A stretch of DNA of 64,000 nucleotides from Anisakis pegreffii (taxonomy: Eukaryota; Nematoda; Chromadorea; Rhabditida; Anisakidae): assembly GCA_035041965.1 (NCBI GenBank), contig JAPYMA010001614.1, positions 46,038 through 110,037 of the forward strand, written 5' to 3'. A program made the position numbers and the translations under genes. Each line of letters starts with the position of its first letter. Position 1 is the first letter of the stretch. The notes under the pieces were generated by a model. It had not been told where the DNA came from and searched no databases. It saw only the letters and a list, made by a program, of their open reading frames with translations. Shown here piece by piece: positions 48,101 through 59,166 of this stretch.

Positions 48101-48750
48101 AGTGATCACGAGAGCTGCTTCGTGTTCGAGTCTGTGTTTTGATGGCTGTGGCTGTGGCTGATGCAGAAGCTGTCTTCGAACCATCGCTGCTAGTTAAATC
48201 ACTCAGCAGTAACTGCAAAAAAGAATTTTGAATTTTTGTAGAAGTACGATTCAGATTACATTAAAATGAATAGACCAAGTGAATTAATTGCTCACTTACG
48301 TTGGATGATTTCTTAGTGATTGTTTCCTTTCCCATTTGTTGTTGCTTTTTAGAATCTGATTGAATCAGGCGTTTTGACGTCGATGACGATGACGATGACG
48401 AGACAGACGAAGAAGATGCGGAAGAGAGTGCAGATACAGACGACTCTACGAAGGAAGAAGATGATGAGGATGTGTGAGATGCAGACGATGCAGAAGATAA
48501 TAGACTCGACGAGGATGCTGATGACACGGAGGATGACGACGACGACGCAGACTTAGCTGCGGATGTCCTAGAGATCGAGGATGACTCCTTGTGCTTCGGT
48601 ATGCTATCGCAATGACCGGCCTGTTGGGCGTCGATCAGTAGTCGATCGCGAAGACGCGACAAATCATTCGGTCTGCAAATTAGTCAATTTCTTTTGAACG
48701 AGTAAAAATAAGTGATTTTTAACCAAGTTCACATGCTATTATTATTATTA

Positions 48751-48828
<78 letters not shown>

Positions 48829-48975
48829 CTTTGAGTAGCTGCATTATAAAATTCACTCTGATCTCGTTAGCAATTCATCAGCGAACAGTGAGTAAATTCA
48901 TCAACATCAAAACCATCATAACAATGGTAAGTAATCAACACTAGTGATAATAATTCCAATAAGAATAATATTAAT

Positions 48976-49006
<31 letters not shown>

Positions 49007-49771
49007 TTAATAAGGAGAAGTAATGAAGAGACCCGAAAACGTTGCGTTTATCGCCAGCGATACGATTCATTTCGGGCTCGAAACCATCCGAGCCAACGCT
49101 CACCACATAAATCTTAACGTTTTTAACATCACGAAGCTGATGTGCCGGCTTCAGTGGGTCATCAATGGAGAGACCGTCCGTGAACAGAACGATTATTTTG
49201 GTGGCGTTCGCTCTGAAATATTCATTCAAATGCCGATCAATCAAGCTATTATTGATCAGTCAACAATCTAGTCAGGTATCGTTTATTGATATGTCAACGA
49301 TATATAACCTAAAATTAAAAAATTCAATAATATAACCTAAAATTGATGTGTGTGTGTAAAATCACCTTGCTCCACGTTGCTCACGAAACAGTTCCGAGTC
49401 GGCTTTCCTGAGCGCATAACCGGTACGTGTCACACCGGACTGGAATGTGATCTGTGACAGATGCTGTCTGATATCGTTGGCCGAGAAGTAGGTGCCGAGA
49501 GCGAACTCGGTTAACGGAAAACCAGCGTATTGGATGGCTGCAATACGCACACGATCACGATTCACTGGCAGTGCGTCCACCAGGGCCAGTGTCCATCTGA
49601 TGTGCTCGGCATAGACTTGCTCGATACTGCCCGATGTGTCCAGCACAAATATGACGTCCATTTTCGGTTGACATTCCTTATCGCTTAGCGATGCTGATGT
49701 AAAAAGTAGAGTAATATTACTAATATTACACGCTTTTATACACTATTATGATGATGATGATCATTTTTTGG

Positions 49772-49826
<55 letters not shown>

Positions 49827-50412
49827 TTGATGAGCTGCTCACATCGACGATACAATATAGTTTACAAAGATAACTGAAGTGTATGTATGAACCTTGGAGT
49901 TGATTTAATTTTTTGATTTTTGCATCCTCATTGATCACTGATGAGGCGGCGCTGAACTGTTGAATAGTTGCGGGTTTTAGACTGCTTGAATGCTGCTGCT
50001 GCTGCTGCTGCTGGTTCGATGATGATGGGATTTCTGAGGTGAAATCACTACTTTCTAGTGACGAAGTGGTCAAGTTCGATTGGCTGCTGCCTTGGACACT
50101 ATCGTCGTCTGATTGAGCCGACGAGGAATCGTCTGAGGTGGTGCGTTGTTGTGGTGGTGGTGCTGGTGCTGGTGGTAAGGATGATGAGAGGACTTCAGCT
50201 GATTCAGCAGTTATATCACTTGCTGACATTTCAGAAAGCGAATATGTATTGCTATTATTAGTGGTATCGTAGTCGGGCAATAGAAAGCTTTGTGCTGCGT
50301 TGGCGGTTGTTAGCAAGTGAAATAGTATGATTAGATGCAATGAAGCCACATCGAGCATCATCACGAAGAAGCGTGGCTGGTGACCACGGCAATAACGTTG
50401 AATAGCAATCAT
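42136..50412 (-). CDS. Secreted protein with two VWA domains and a very long low-complexity linker
   Basis: Exons in transcript order: 50412-49893, 49693-49366, 49212-49033, 48672-48300, 48212-45517, 45403-45306, 43560-43451, 43326-43197, 42879-42783, 42515-42420, 42241-42136. Phases agree and the sum is 4734 nt (1577 aa). The N-terminus has a hydrophobic segment ending TTANAAQS that reads as a signal peptide, then a Ser/Gln-rich part. VWA-1 (about 182-365) has the metal-binding residues DTSGS, GVTRTG and FTDG. About 365-1398 is Ser/Asn/Gln/Asp/Glu-rich and ends in a basic patch (RRVTKKHRK). VWA-2 (about 1400-1577) has DSSGS, TGTTYIG and LSDG. A Cys flanks each end of both domains (ECQP...GHC, VVCP...VNC). 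VWA domains mediate extracellular protein binding; the partner is unknown. Nematodes have many such secreted VWA proteins. The first donor (49893, GTTCAT) has an alternative about 27 nt on in the same phase. The array at 43839-45127 falls inside an intron. Confidence 0.85.
43100..43170. repeat. Short GATCAGTAAGTGATTGATTA tandem repeat in a VWA-gene intron
   Basis: Two full units of about 27 bp and a partial third, in the intron just downstream of the exon ending at 43197. Confidence 0.8.
43839..45127. repeat. 30-bp tandem array, about 43 copies, intronic
   Basis: Units begin TTTGCTAGGATTTGGTATGA and continue TTTTTAAGAG. Interior copies are almost all identical, while edge copies carry TATGA or other changes, as expected from unequal crossing-over. 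The unit length is a multiple of three and lacks stops in one frame of each strand. This makes a 317-codon + strand frame (period MIFKSLLGFG) and a 499-codon - strand frame (period KIIPNPSKLL). Splice phases of the VWA gene skip the array (phase 1 on both sides), so it is intronic. Confidence 0.95.
45451..45494. repeat. (AAT)n-type microsatellite in a VWA-gene intron
   Basis: Imperfect ATA/AAT triplets between exons 45517-48212 and 45306-45403. Confidence 0.8.
48737..48828. repeat. (ATT)n microsatellite in a VWA-gene intron
   Basis: About 30 ATT triplets with one interruption, between exons 49033-49212 and 48300-48672. Confidence 0.95.
49774..49827. repeat. (ATT)n microsatellite in the first VWA-gene intron
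   Basis: About 17 ATT triplets between exon 1 and exon 2. Confidence 0.95.
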
Positions 50413-51135
50413 AAGGCTGGTTGATTTTGAATCTTCGTTGATCACTTGTCTGATCGGCTCGGGTCGGCTCGTCTGATCAATTCAATCAATATTCTTTGAC
50501 GATTCGATTCGATTCAATACCTTGAGATAATGTTTCTAATTGTCCAAACGAACAGCACTTGTACTGGTAAACGCACAGCAATGAAGTAGTAGTAGTAGTA
50601 GTAGTAGTAGTCAGAGTGAATAAAACTACTAAAAATTCAAAAAACAACTAAAATTCTTTTTATACGACTAGTGAGTGACATTTCAAGCATCAGGCATTTC
50701 TCTAGTCCATTCACAAATGCCTAATGTTTATTCAATTCGATTAGCAGCGTCGCATCGCCCTATGACGAGGACTACAACAAAATGCACATTCTAGTAAAAA
50801 AGAAACGTTGATCGTTTCAATTCAATACTGATTTAGTTTCGATAAATCAATAAACCAATTAACAAACATGTAAGTTAAGGTAAGTTAAGGCCACCGAATC
50901 TGATCGAATTAGCTTATAATTAGAAATACACTGCTACTGTTCGAGTTAGCGATTGTTGACACTAATAGATGAGAACTAAATAAGGAAACAATCTAATGCG
51001 ATCGCATCGTCATCAAATCACATCAATCGCATCGCTCGCTACCTTACATGTTGATCACCACCATGGTGATCGTCGTGATCATATGGCAAAATCAGGACAA
51101 GACAAGACGTTTGTTGTTGATTGGTGGGTTTGTTG

Positions 51136-51176
51136 TTGTGGATATGGATGTGGATGTGGATGTGGATGTGGATGTT
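51136..51176. repeat. (GGATGT)n hexanucleotide repeat
   Basis: Five to six units, some imperfect. It creates a Cys-Gly run in an otherwise unsupported + strand open frame. Confidence 0.9.
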
Positions 51177-51957
51177 CGAGTGGAGTGGTTGAGCCTTTTT
51201 ATCCACAAAATCTATTCGCTTGCCTAAAAATTGAGGTCTTATCTGAATGGGAGGGAGGGGTGGGGTGTTATGGAATGAGATTGAAAAGGAATGAATGATG
51301 ATGAAAGTAGAAAAACATGAATGCCGAATGACACGGTGGCACGATTTTGCGGTGATAAATCTGATCTGATCTCATCTCATCTGATTGGGGTGATAATTGA
51401 TTTGTTTGACGCATACACACAAGTTTCTTTTAATTTCCTATCCCTTTTATTATTATTATTATTATTATTTTATTATTATTATTATTATTAATGTAATTAT
51501 AATTATGATTATTATAATTATTGTTATTATGTACAAACAACATAACATGTCGTCTATGACATAACCTTTTCTGTGCATATCTATCTCTTTAATCCTTTTG
51601 TTGAATTGAACGGTTGTCGTTAATCAACGATTTAAAACATACGTTTCCAACTAGACGACAAGAATTCATCTTGTGGATCTCGTTTATCCGATCTGATCCT
51701 GCCCTCCTATCCACCCTGCTAGCGATAAAAACGAACGGTGGCAATAAAGATAATAATGAAAAATGTTAAATTATCTTTTTGACATTGTTTTTATTATTAT
51801 TCTTAGTCGCATTTTTATCGTTATTGAAGAAGATTGATTGAAGCGTTGTTGTTTTGTGTATTGGATATGAGATAGATGACTTTTAAAATTTATTTATTGC
51901 AATCACCAGCACTTGAAACACATAAAATGAGCAAATTGAATTCACAAACAAAATATC

Positions 51958-51998
51958 TTCTCTTATCTTATCTTATCTTATCTTATCTTATCTTATCA
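51958..51998. repeat. (TTATC)n pentanucleotide repeat
   Basis: About eight perfect units, followed by a short ATCT run. Confidence 0.9.
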
Positions 51999-53864
51999 TT
52001 AATATATCTATCTATCTATCGATTACAGTATTATCCGTCATAAGTCAGCTCAACGTAATCCAATTCAGGTTGCCGTCGTCGTCGTCTAAGTGCATACAAC
52101 GCATTGATACAATACAATAACACCAGCAAGAACAGAGAACAGTGATTACAAATCATTAATTATTGACCATATGAAAAGACTGACGGCGACGACGACATTC
52201 GTCGAAGGTGCTAGCAACATTGGTTATTATTCATTCGATATGATCCTGACGTCGTCTTGTCATCTTCGTCAAAATCGCCGGCCGCCATACGGAGCGGAGC
52301 GGGGCAGGCGTCCGTCCTCAGTAGAAATATAAGAGGATTATAAGACTACAATGAAGTAAGAAGTAAGTAAATAAGTAAGTAAGTAAATGTCTTCTTGTTA
52401 TAAAATAGTTGAGTGCATGTTTTTAAGGTTTAAGTGAGTTTCAGTGTGTGTGTCGTTTGCTTCCAAATGCCATGTCATCATAATGCGATGATTATTTTTG
52501 CTTGTAGACAACAGTGAATATATACAAACATATATATATCTATATATATAAATATATACAAATGAAGAGTGAATGTGAATGAATGACGACGGTCGGTGTG
52601 TTACGAGGACGTTATAATGCAGGAAAAAATTGTGATGATGGTAGAAAAGCAAAAGAATTAATAAACAACAGCAACGGCAACGGCATCAGCATCAGCAGCA
52701 GCAGCAGATAAGTGGAACAAATCGGTGAGTACTACACTACTCTAGTGGAGAAAATTAAATTTTTGCAAAAATTTAGATGAAATTAGACATTAGAAACAAA
52801 AAAGAACACGTATTGAGTTGTTGTTGGCTATAAAATGAGGAGAGGAGAGAAATTTTTGTGTGTTTGATTCGGATTTGGTGCGATTTGATGAAGATTAATA
52901 AAGGAGATGTTCGATTTTGACCGTGCCGTCGAATCGAGCACTCGCTGGCAGGCAGTCGTCGTTTTTATCTCTAAGAATAATCGTGCAATCGCCAGCCGCA
53001 GCAGCACCACCACCACCACCATCACCACCACCACCAGCATTCATTCGTTTCAATATGGACAAAAAAAGAAACGGTTTCTTTTGACACTTGATTCACTGAC
53101 GCACTGAAGTGTTGATTGCAACCAAATTTGACAATCTTAAACAATAAATTCAGTGAAATTTTAAAACACTTGAAACTGAAATTTAAATTTAATTTAAATT
53201 GAAATTTAAACTGAATTTTGCAAGTTATTCAATTGAATAATCTTACGGCTAACTGTAAAACAACAACAACAACAATAAAAAATTGAAATTGAAAGCGTCA
53301 TAATTCTATTATTCTTATGATGAAATTATTTTGTTTGTTCTGATCAATTATATTGATTGATCAATTTGATTGAAATTATTGTTTGATCAAAATTAAAGTA
53401 AGCCTATGTATGTGTGCAGAGAATATTGTTTTATAGAGGATGATAAGTACAGTAGTGTTCAACACCACTATACGGGTGGTCAAAAACGACGTGGGTGGTC
53501 TGCCAATGACCGAATATGGCCAAATCGGGACGGGACGTTGTTTTGGTGAGTGAATGGAATGGAAAATAATTGGGATGAATCTGATAGAGTTAATTGAATA
53601 ATCAACGATAATTGAATAAAGCAAGGCAATAATCAACGGTGGTTATATGAGGTAAGGTTGCGATTACGATGAATTTTTGAGTTGTTGTGTGCGGCGGAAA
53701 AGATTCCAGAAAAGCCAAAAAAAGATTTTTTTTATTTGATTGATTCAGATCAGTAGATCAGATCACGGCCAACCTACTTGATTCGATCGATGATCACTTG
53801 TATGTGATCCGATTATGCGCACATCATCCACTTTGCGCGTTTTGCTCCATAGTTTTCCAAATAT

Positions 53865-56800
53865 TCAACGCTCTTTTGGCATTTTGTGATACACACAACG
53901 GAATCTTTCGTTGATGATCACTTTTGTATTTGCACAATTCAGTAGTGCCCTTCTTGCTAGTACTAGTAGTAGTACTAGTACTAGTAGTAGTAGTAGTAGT
54001 AGTAGGGCTGCTCTGATTGCTGTCATCCGACAGTTTTGCTCGTTGTATTTGCCTCTTGACGCGAGTAACCTCATTATCGCCGCCGCCGCCGCCGTCAATG
54101 GCATTTTTTTCACCACCACTCGTGTTCGACGGCTTTTTTCGCTTCGTATCTGCAGTCCAGGAGACTAGTAGTCAAAGACTCATAATAAAACGTTGAAAAC
54201 GCCAAACAATTCTGATTGTTTTGATCAATTCTGATCGTTTTGATCAATTTTGATCGATTTTGATCGTTAAAATTAATGCTGCATAGATGCACAAATAACT
54301 GAGTGTGTGTGTGTGTGCAACAGATATAATAATGCAATAGCACACTCACCCATCGTCTTGTTATGGTTACTGTTGGGTGTTGTTGCTGCTGTTGCGGCTG
54401 ATGCTGCTGCTGATCGATGCACTGTTTCAGAGTTGAATTGATTGTTGTTGTGCTCAGTGGTGTTGTCACCATAGACTCGATGGATGGTGGTGATGATAGC
54501 GATGATTGCTGACTAGTATCAATATTCATAAAATTACTCCAACACGCTGAACCATACTTTTTGAAACGAATCAAAAATAGTAATGCCCAGGTCGCTTTCT
54601 GAATATAACTTTTAAACTTTATAACTTTAGCTTTAAACGACCACTTTATACCACAACCACACTTTATAACTGATGTGAGTTTACTGAAACTGAATTTTAA
54701 CTGAGCACTAAAAAGTAACTTCTTCTTATAACTGTAAATCTTTCTTTCTGATAGTCTGATATCTTTATAATTAATAAATCTTTAATCTTTATAACTCTTC
54801 AGGTAACTTATAAGTAACTTTGGCACGAGTAACTTATAAGTAACTTTGGCACGAGTAACTTAGAAGTAACTCACAACTGGCACGAGAACTCGTTCGAGCC
54901 ATCTATAATATGAGAGCGAGACTGACTCAACGGGTAATCGTACTCATAAATCGCAGCATTGTGCTGCTGATTGCTAATGCTCTTATATATAAACAATAGG
55001 TTTATTAAGCAGTCATGTTACTTACTCTGAATCGCTTATTTGTTAGATATGTTTTGAAAAACTCTTTTGATAGTGGTTCGCCGACGTTTGGTTCGTTTAA
55101 TAGCGAATCACTAGAGGCACGTTTTCGTGAGTCTTTTATCCATTTATGTTGTAGACACTCATTTGGTAGCATTCGTTTCCTTAATTAATTAATTAATTAT
55201 GATAATTGTTATTATTACATATTACTAATATTGAATGTGAATATATTAGAAGCAATAATCACTCACTTTTGATCGTAAACAAGCAGCTTAGAGATGAAAT
55301 CCTTGGCCGATTCAGAGACGCTTTGGAAAGCGACATCATCGAACTCCCAGTCGCCCTTCTCCACAGCACAATACGTTTCACCGAGAGTCTCACCCAAAAA
55401 TGGCGAAATGCCGGATAATCTGAAGGACGACGTTATGATCACATGTTTACGATCCATATTTCGATCATTTCGATCATCGATCGATCACTTCGATCATCGA
55501 TCATCGATCAACTGCTCAATGCTTCTTTCTCTCAGTGTAACGGATACTTAACACGCATTTGACAGTGATGAGTAAGTGTGCATTATTCATTGCGTTGACA
55601 ATCTATTGAGTGATGATTTTAGGTTTAAATTGAAATTTCGAACGAAACAACCAAATTGATATATACATACATAGCGTTTAGTATTTTATGTGTGGACAAA
55701 ATGCAGAAATATTTGAATGTTGTTTGCATGATGAAATTAATTAATTAATTAATTAATTATGATAATTGTTATTATTACATATTACTAATATTTGCAAGTA
55801 GTAGTGGTTAATAATGGTGGTGGTGGTGGTGATCAGAATGAAAGAATGAATGAAGGCAAGGTAGCAACTCACAAAATATACGTGATCACACCAACACTCC
55901 ACATGTCCGTATGAAAATCGATCGGTTCAAATTTGATCACTTCAGGTGCCACAAATTCTGGTGTACCGGCCATGAACAGCAAATTCGACGAACCATCATA
56001 GTATTGCGCCAGACCAAAATCGATCAGTTTTATGCGATTACCGGTTTGTGAGACACACATTATGTTCTCGGGCTGTACTCAAATGGATTCGTCATTTATT
56101 TTGATTGCAGGTGATCTTTTAAAGTCATTTATACTACATACGTAATGATAATTCAGAATTGTATCTGAATATTCACAGTGGGTTGTCAGTCATAAATATA
56201 TCTACAATATTGTTGTGAGTCTATTGATTGATCAGATTGACGATAGTTTCGATCAAATACTTTATAGAATAGTGCAATGAACTGTTTTGATGAGTTTTGC
56301 CGCGCGATCGTTTTGTTGATCAAATGGTTTTTGGTGATTGGGTATAAAAGAGTATCGATATGTCGAGAGTGATTCATTGATCAGTTAGTGGTTGTCGTGT
56401 GCGGTTGGTTAGTAGTTGATGTGTATGGTGGGCGATAGGGGTTGTTCGGTTATGAGTTGTGAGTATTGGTTGATGGGTTGGGTTGGTTGATGGGTGATCG
56501 GGTGCTAGTATGTATGATCGGGTTGGGTGATGTGTATGGTGGATCGAGGGCGATTATTAGTTGTGGATATTGAGTATTGATGGGCGCTTGTAATCGGTTG
56601 GTATTGTTAAGGTTTGGTATTGATGTGTTTGAACAGTACAAATGGATGTGTTATCGGGTGGATTCAGCCCACGGTATCGGGCCACTGCACGACGAAGATG
56701 ACCAAGGATGACGGCCAGTTCCCTCCGGTATATTGGACCAATCAGGAAGAAGAAGATGGAATGCTGTTAGGATTCGAGCGATCGGCAAGAAACGCTATGG

Positions 56801-58593
56801 AAAAAGACATTCGAGGAGCGAATAAATATTATGCGAGGTGAGCATGCATGTCAGTTAATGGCAACGATTCACTCTTCAATTAATAATCGAATTCATTTTC
56901 AGCATTCAGGATGGATGGTTCGAGCGAGTCGAAGGATATGCAATGAAAGGATACACACCCAAGGATGAACGGCATTCATCTTATTTGATCAATAGAATCT
57001 GCTCAGCAGTTCATCAAGTCCTCATCATGCGCACTCAATTACAACTAAAAAGTCGAACCAAAACAAACAAACCTTAATATCAAGATGAACAATATGTTTA
57101 CTGTGAATATAAGAGATTGCCTCACATAATTGGCAAATGATCATCTTAACAGCCATTTCGGTCAGTATATAATTATCATCCACAACTCGATCGAACAGCT
57201 CCCCGCCTCGTACACTGAAATTTGTAAGTTGAGTTTGGATTTGATTTTGATTTGATTTTTTTGGGGGGGGAGGGGGGTTTGGTTAGAGATGAGCCTTTTG
57301 AGGTCTAGTTCTAACAACAGTGTGATAAGACGATGACTGATAGTGATCGGATGTGGTACTAGTGATTGATAATTGATAATGTGATGATAATATATTTAAA
57401 CATACACTTCCATCACTAAAATAATGTCGTTTTCAGGCGTTGAGAATGCATCGTAGATTTGTGCGATACGTGGATGCCTCATCTGTGTCATGATTGCAAC
57501 CTGAAATTAATTTTTGGTTGCTGTCGAAATAAGATTTTGAATTGCTCGGTGGAATATTTTGAGTGAAATATTTAGTGCTGCAATTAAAATGTCTGCAATT
57601 GAATTGAACACGTCTAGAAAGGACTGCACTGACTGCTATGGACTGAATATTGTTGGCGATCAATCATTTCAGCATATTTACTATCTCTCCGCTCGGTTAT
57701 CGAGTAATGATTATACGAGTAAGTATTTTTAGCGATCACTTAAAACAATTAACAAGTATATCCTCCTATATCCTCGTATATTAACAAGTATATCCTCGTA
57801 TATCCCCGCCGCAGTTATCAAGCGATTATTACTTGAAAACGCCCGCAAAAAAGCAACTAGATATATAGCATGCCTCTCGTTCCACTTGTTCACGGTCCGC
57901 ATTACGTCTGATTTTAATTCTTTTCGCAGCCAACTCTAAACCAGTCGCTATCTCCTTGCATCTGTATACTTTACCAAATTTTCCTCTATAATACAATACA
58001 ATACAATATGAATAACAATAACAATAACAATAAAAATAGTAATAATAATAACAATTAAAGTGATTTATTTCACTTACTCTCCAATTTCATCGAAACACTG
58101 ATATAACTTAGAGAATTTCTCATTTGCTCGGATTCGAACCACACTTTTGCTCTCGAACGGCAATTGGTCATCTTCGTCGTTCGCTGAATTGTAGTTGAAA
58201 TGGGCAAATAAATCAACTATGGCATTCGTTTATAAGACAATAGATGTATATTTATTTATGGAAGTCACAATTTTGGATTATGCTTCAATTCCGTCTCATT
58301 ATTGATTATGGATTATTGATTATTGATCCACTGATTGAATATGGATGATATTACTATTGCTTTTGCTACCGACATCATCCGTATTGGTATTGCTATTGGT
58401 ATGGATGATATTGTTATTGGTAATAGTGATCAGTTATCGATAATATTGATCACTGATTGATCACTAATCGCGACATTAAAATACTATTAATCATAAGCAC
58501 TGAATTGAACACAAAATCGTATATGTTATGGATGGTGGATACAGTGGGCTCGATTTTGATGGAATGCATAGTAAGTTTTATTTAATTATAGTT

Positions 58594-58633
<40 letters not shown>

Positions 58634-58760
58634 GATGTAATAAAAATAGTTTCAAAGAAATACCTAGTCTATAGTCGGATTCATCCACAATAATTGGACG
58701 CGTTGGCGAGTTACCATTTGAGGTTGATGCAGTTTGTTCAATTGAATGCTCAATAACCAT
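53865..58760 (-). CDS. Myosin light chain kinase-like Ser/Thr protein kinase (CaMK group)
   Basis: Exons in transcript order: 58760-58664, 58183-58078, 57985-57874, 57500-57406, 57214-57073, 56072-55873, 55419-55267, 55179-55026, 54598-54350, and less surely 54149-53865. Phases agree throughout (436 aa to 54350; 530 aa with the last exon). Kinase motifs in order: GEGKFGKVY (P-loop), LAAKRIK (catalytic Lys), QVEREVAIM (helix C Glu), HLDIKPEN (catalytic Asp; HLD is usual in MLCKs), DFG, GTPEFVAPE and MWSVGVITY. All catalytic residues are present. A basic amphipathic segment after the domain (KRFRKATWALLFLIRFKKYG) fits a calmodulin-binding autoregulatory region. No Ig or Fn3 domains were seen nearby, so this is a compact kinase and not a titin-size one. 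Intron 57873-57501 starts with GC. The first exon could continue upstream by splicing. The last exon encodes a poly-Leu run from a CTA/TAG microsatellite and may be wrong. Confidence 0.83.
53957..54005. repeat. TAG/CTA trinucleotide tract
   Basis: An imperfect TAGTAC/TAG run. Read on the - strand it gives the Leu-rich run in the doubtful last exon of the kinase gene. Confidence 0.85.
54803..54885. repeat. 26-bp tandem repeat, three copies
   Basis: Units begin GTAACTTATAAGTAACTTTG and end GCACGA. The third copy is longer and partly diverged. It lies in the intron between kinase exons 55026-55179 and 54350-54598. Confidence 0.85.
55181..55232. repeat. 52-bp direct repeat, copy 1 (kinase intron)
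   Basis: Identical to 55741-55792. It is a (TTAA)n run followed by ATGATAATTGTTATTATTAC and a further AT-rich part. Its left end abuts the acceptor of the exon that starts at 55179. Confidence 0.9.
55741..55792. repeat. 52-bp direct repeat, copy 2 (kinase intron)
   Basis: Perfect copy of 55181-55232, in the preceding intron. The two copies bracket kinase exon 55267-55419. Confidence 0.9.
56155..56607 (+). repeat. 453-bp dispersed repeat, copy B
   Basis: Same orientation and length as copy A (40831-41283), near 98 percent identical by eye. It sits inside the 1-kb kinase intron (56073-57072), about 15 bp upstream of the ATG of the nested + strand open frame. Confidence 0.8.
56343..56386 (+). 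promoter_or_regulatory. Candidate core promoter inside repeat copy B
   Basis: TATAAAAG at 56343-56350 is followed about 40 bp later by ATCAGTT. It lies about 240 bp upstream of the nested + strand open frame, so the repeat could supply its promoter. Not demonstrated. Confidence 0.35.
56623..57077 (+). CDS. Unrecognised two-exon gene nested in the kinase intron, opposite strand
   Basis: Exon 1 is 56623-56837 (donor AG-GTGAGC) and exon 2 is 56903-57077 (acceptor TTTTCAG). The phases match and give 129 aa. The sequence is of ordinary complexity, unlike most open frames here: it is charged and aromatic (for example FPPVYWTN, LLGFERSARNAMEKD, DGWFERVEGYAMKGY). I do not recognise the family, and no signal peptide or membrane segment is seen. 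The stop overlaps the end of kinase exon 57214-57073 by a few bases on the other strand. The start could lie upstream by splicing. It may be a real small gene, a retroposed piece or a remnant. Confidence 0.5.
57750..57805. repeat. Short AACAAGTATATCCTC repeat in a kinase intron
   Basis: Two main copies plus partial TATATCCTC units, in the GC-AG intron 57501-57873. Confidence 0.75.
58596..58634. repeat. (AAT)n microsatellite in the first kinase intron
   Basis: About 12 triplets just downstream of kinase exon 1. Confidence 0.9.
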
Positions 58761-59060
58761 ACTGTACTGGACAGTAAAGGTGCCGTTCTTGTGCAATTAT
58801 ATTACTTATTACAATTATAATAAACAGTAGTAATAATAGTAATAATAATAATAATAATTAATAATAATTATTTTAGAACTCTAAATTCAATCAATTCATG
58901 TACTCGTGTGTAAACAATCAGACGACAACGCTATGCAATCGAATCGAATTAAAATTATAACGCTGCCGCATAACGCTATGCAAAGCATTACGCTGCTTCA
59001 TTCTCAAATGCATTACAACACATTTATTAACGTCTTAAACTTAACTATTTATTCGACTCT

Positions 59061-59166
<106 letters not shown>

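Larger units (their letters stand above)
50413..53864. other. Intergenic region upstream of the VWA gene
   Basis: No coding exon was recognised. It contains a TAG run (50588-50610), a GGATGT hexamer run (51136-51176), an ATT run (about 51444-51490) and a TTATC pentamer run (51958-51998). A CAC/ACC-rich segment (53003-53036) lies next to a comparatively GC-rich piece (52905-53000). Open frames here follow these microsatellites and look fortuitous. Confidence 0.55.

Noticed and set aside
50996..51298. + strand frame with a Cys-Gly run, resembling a small Cys-rich protein
   Set aside because: The run comes from the GGATGT microsatellite; no signal peptide or other support.
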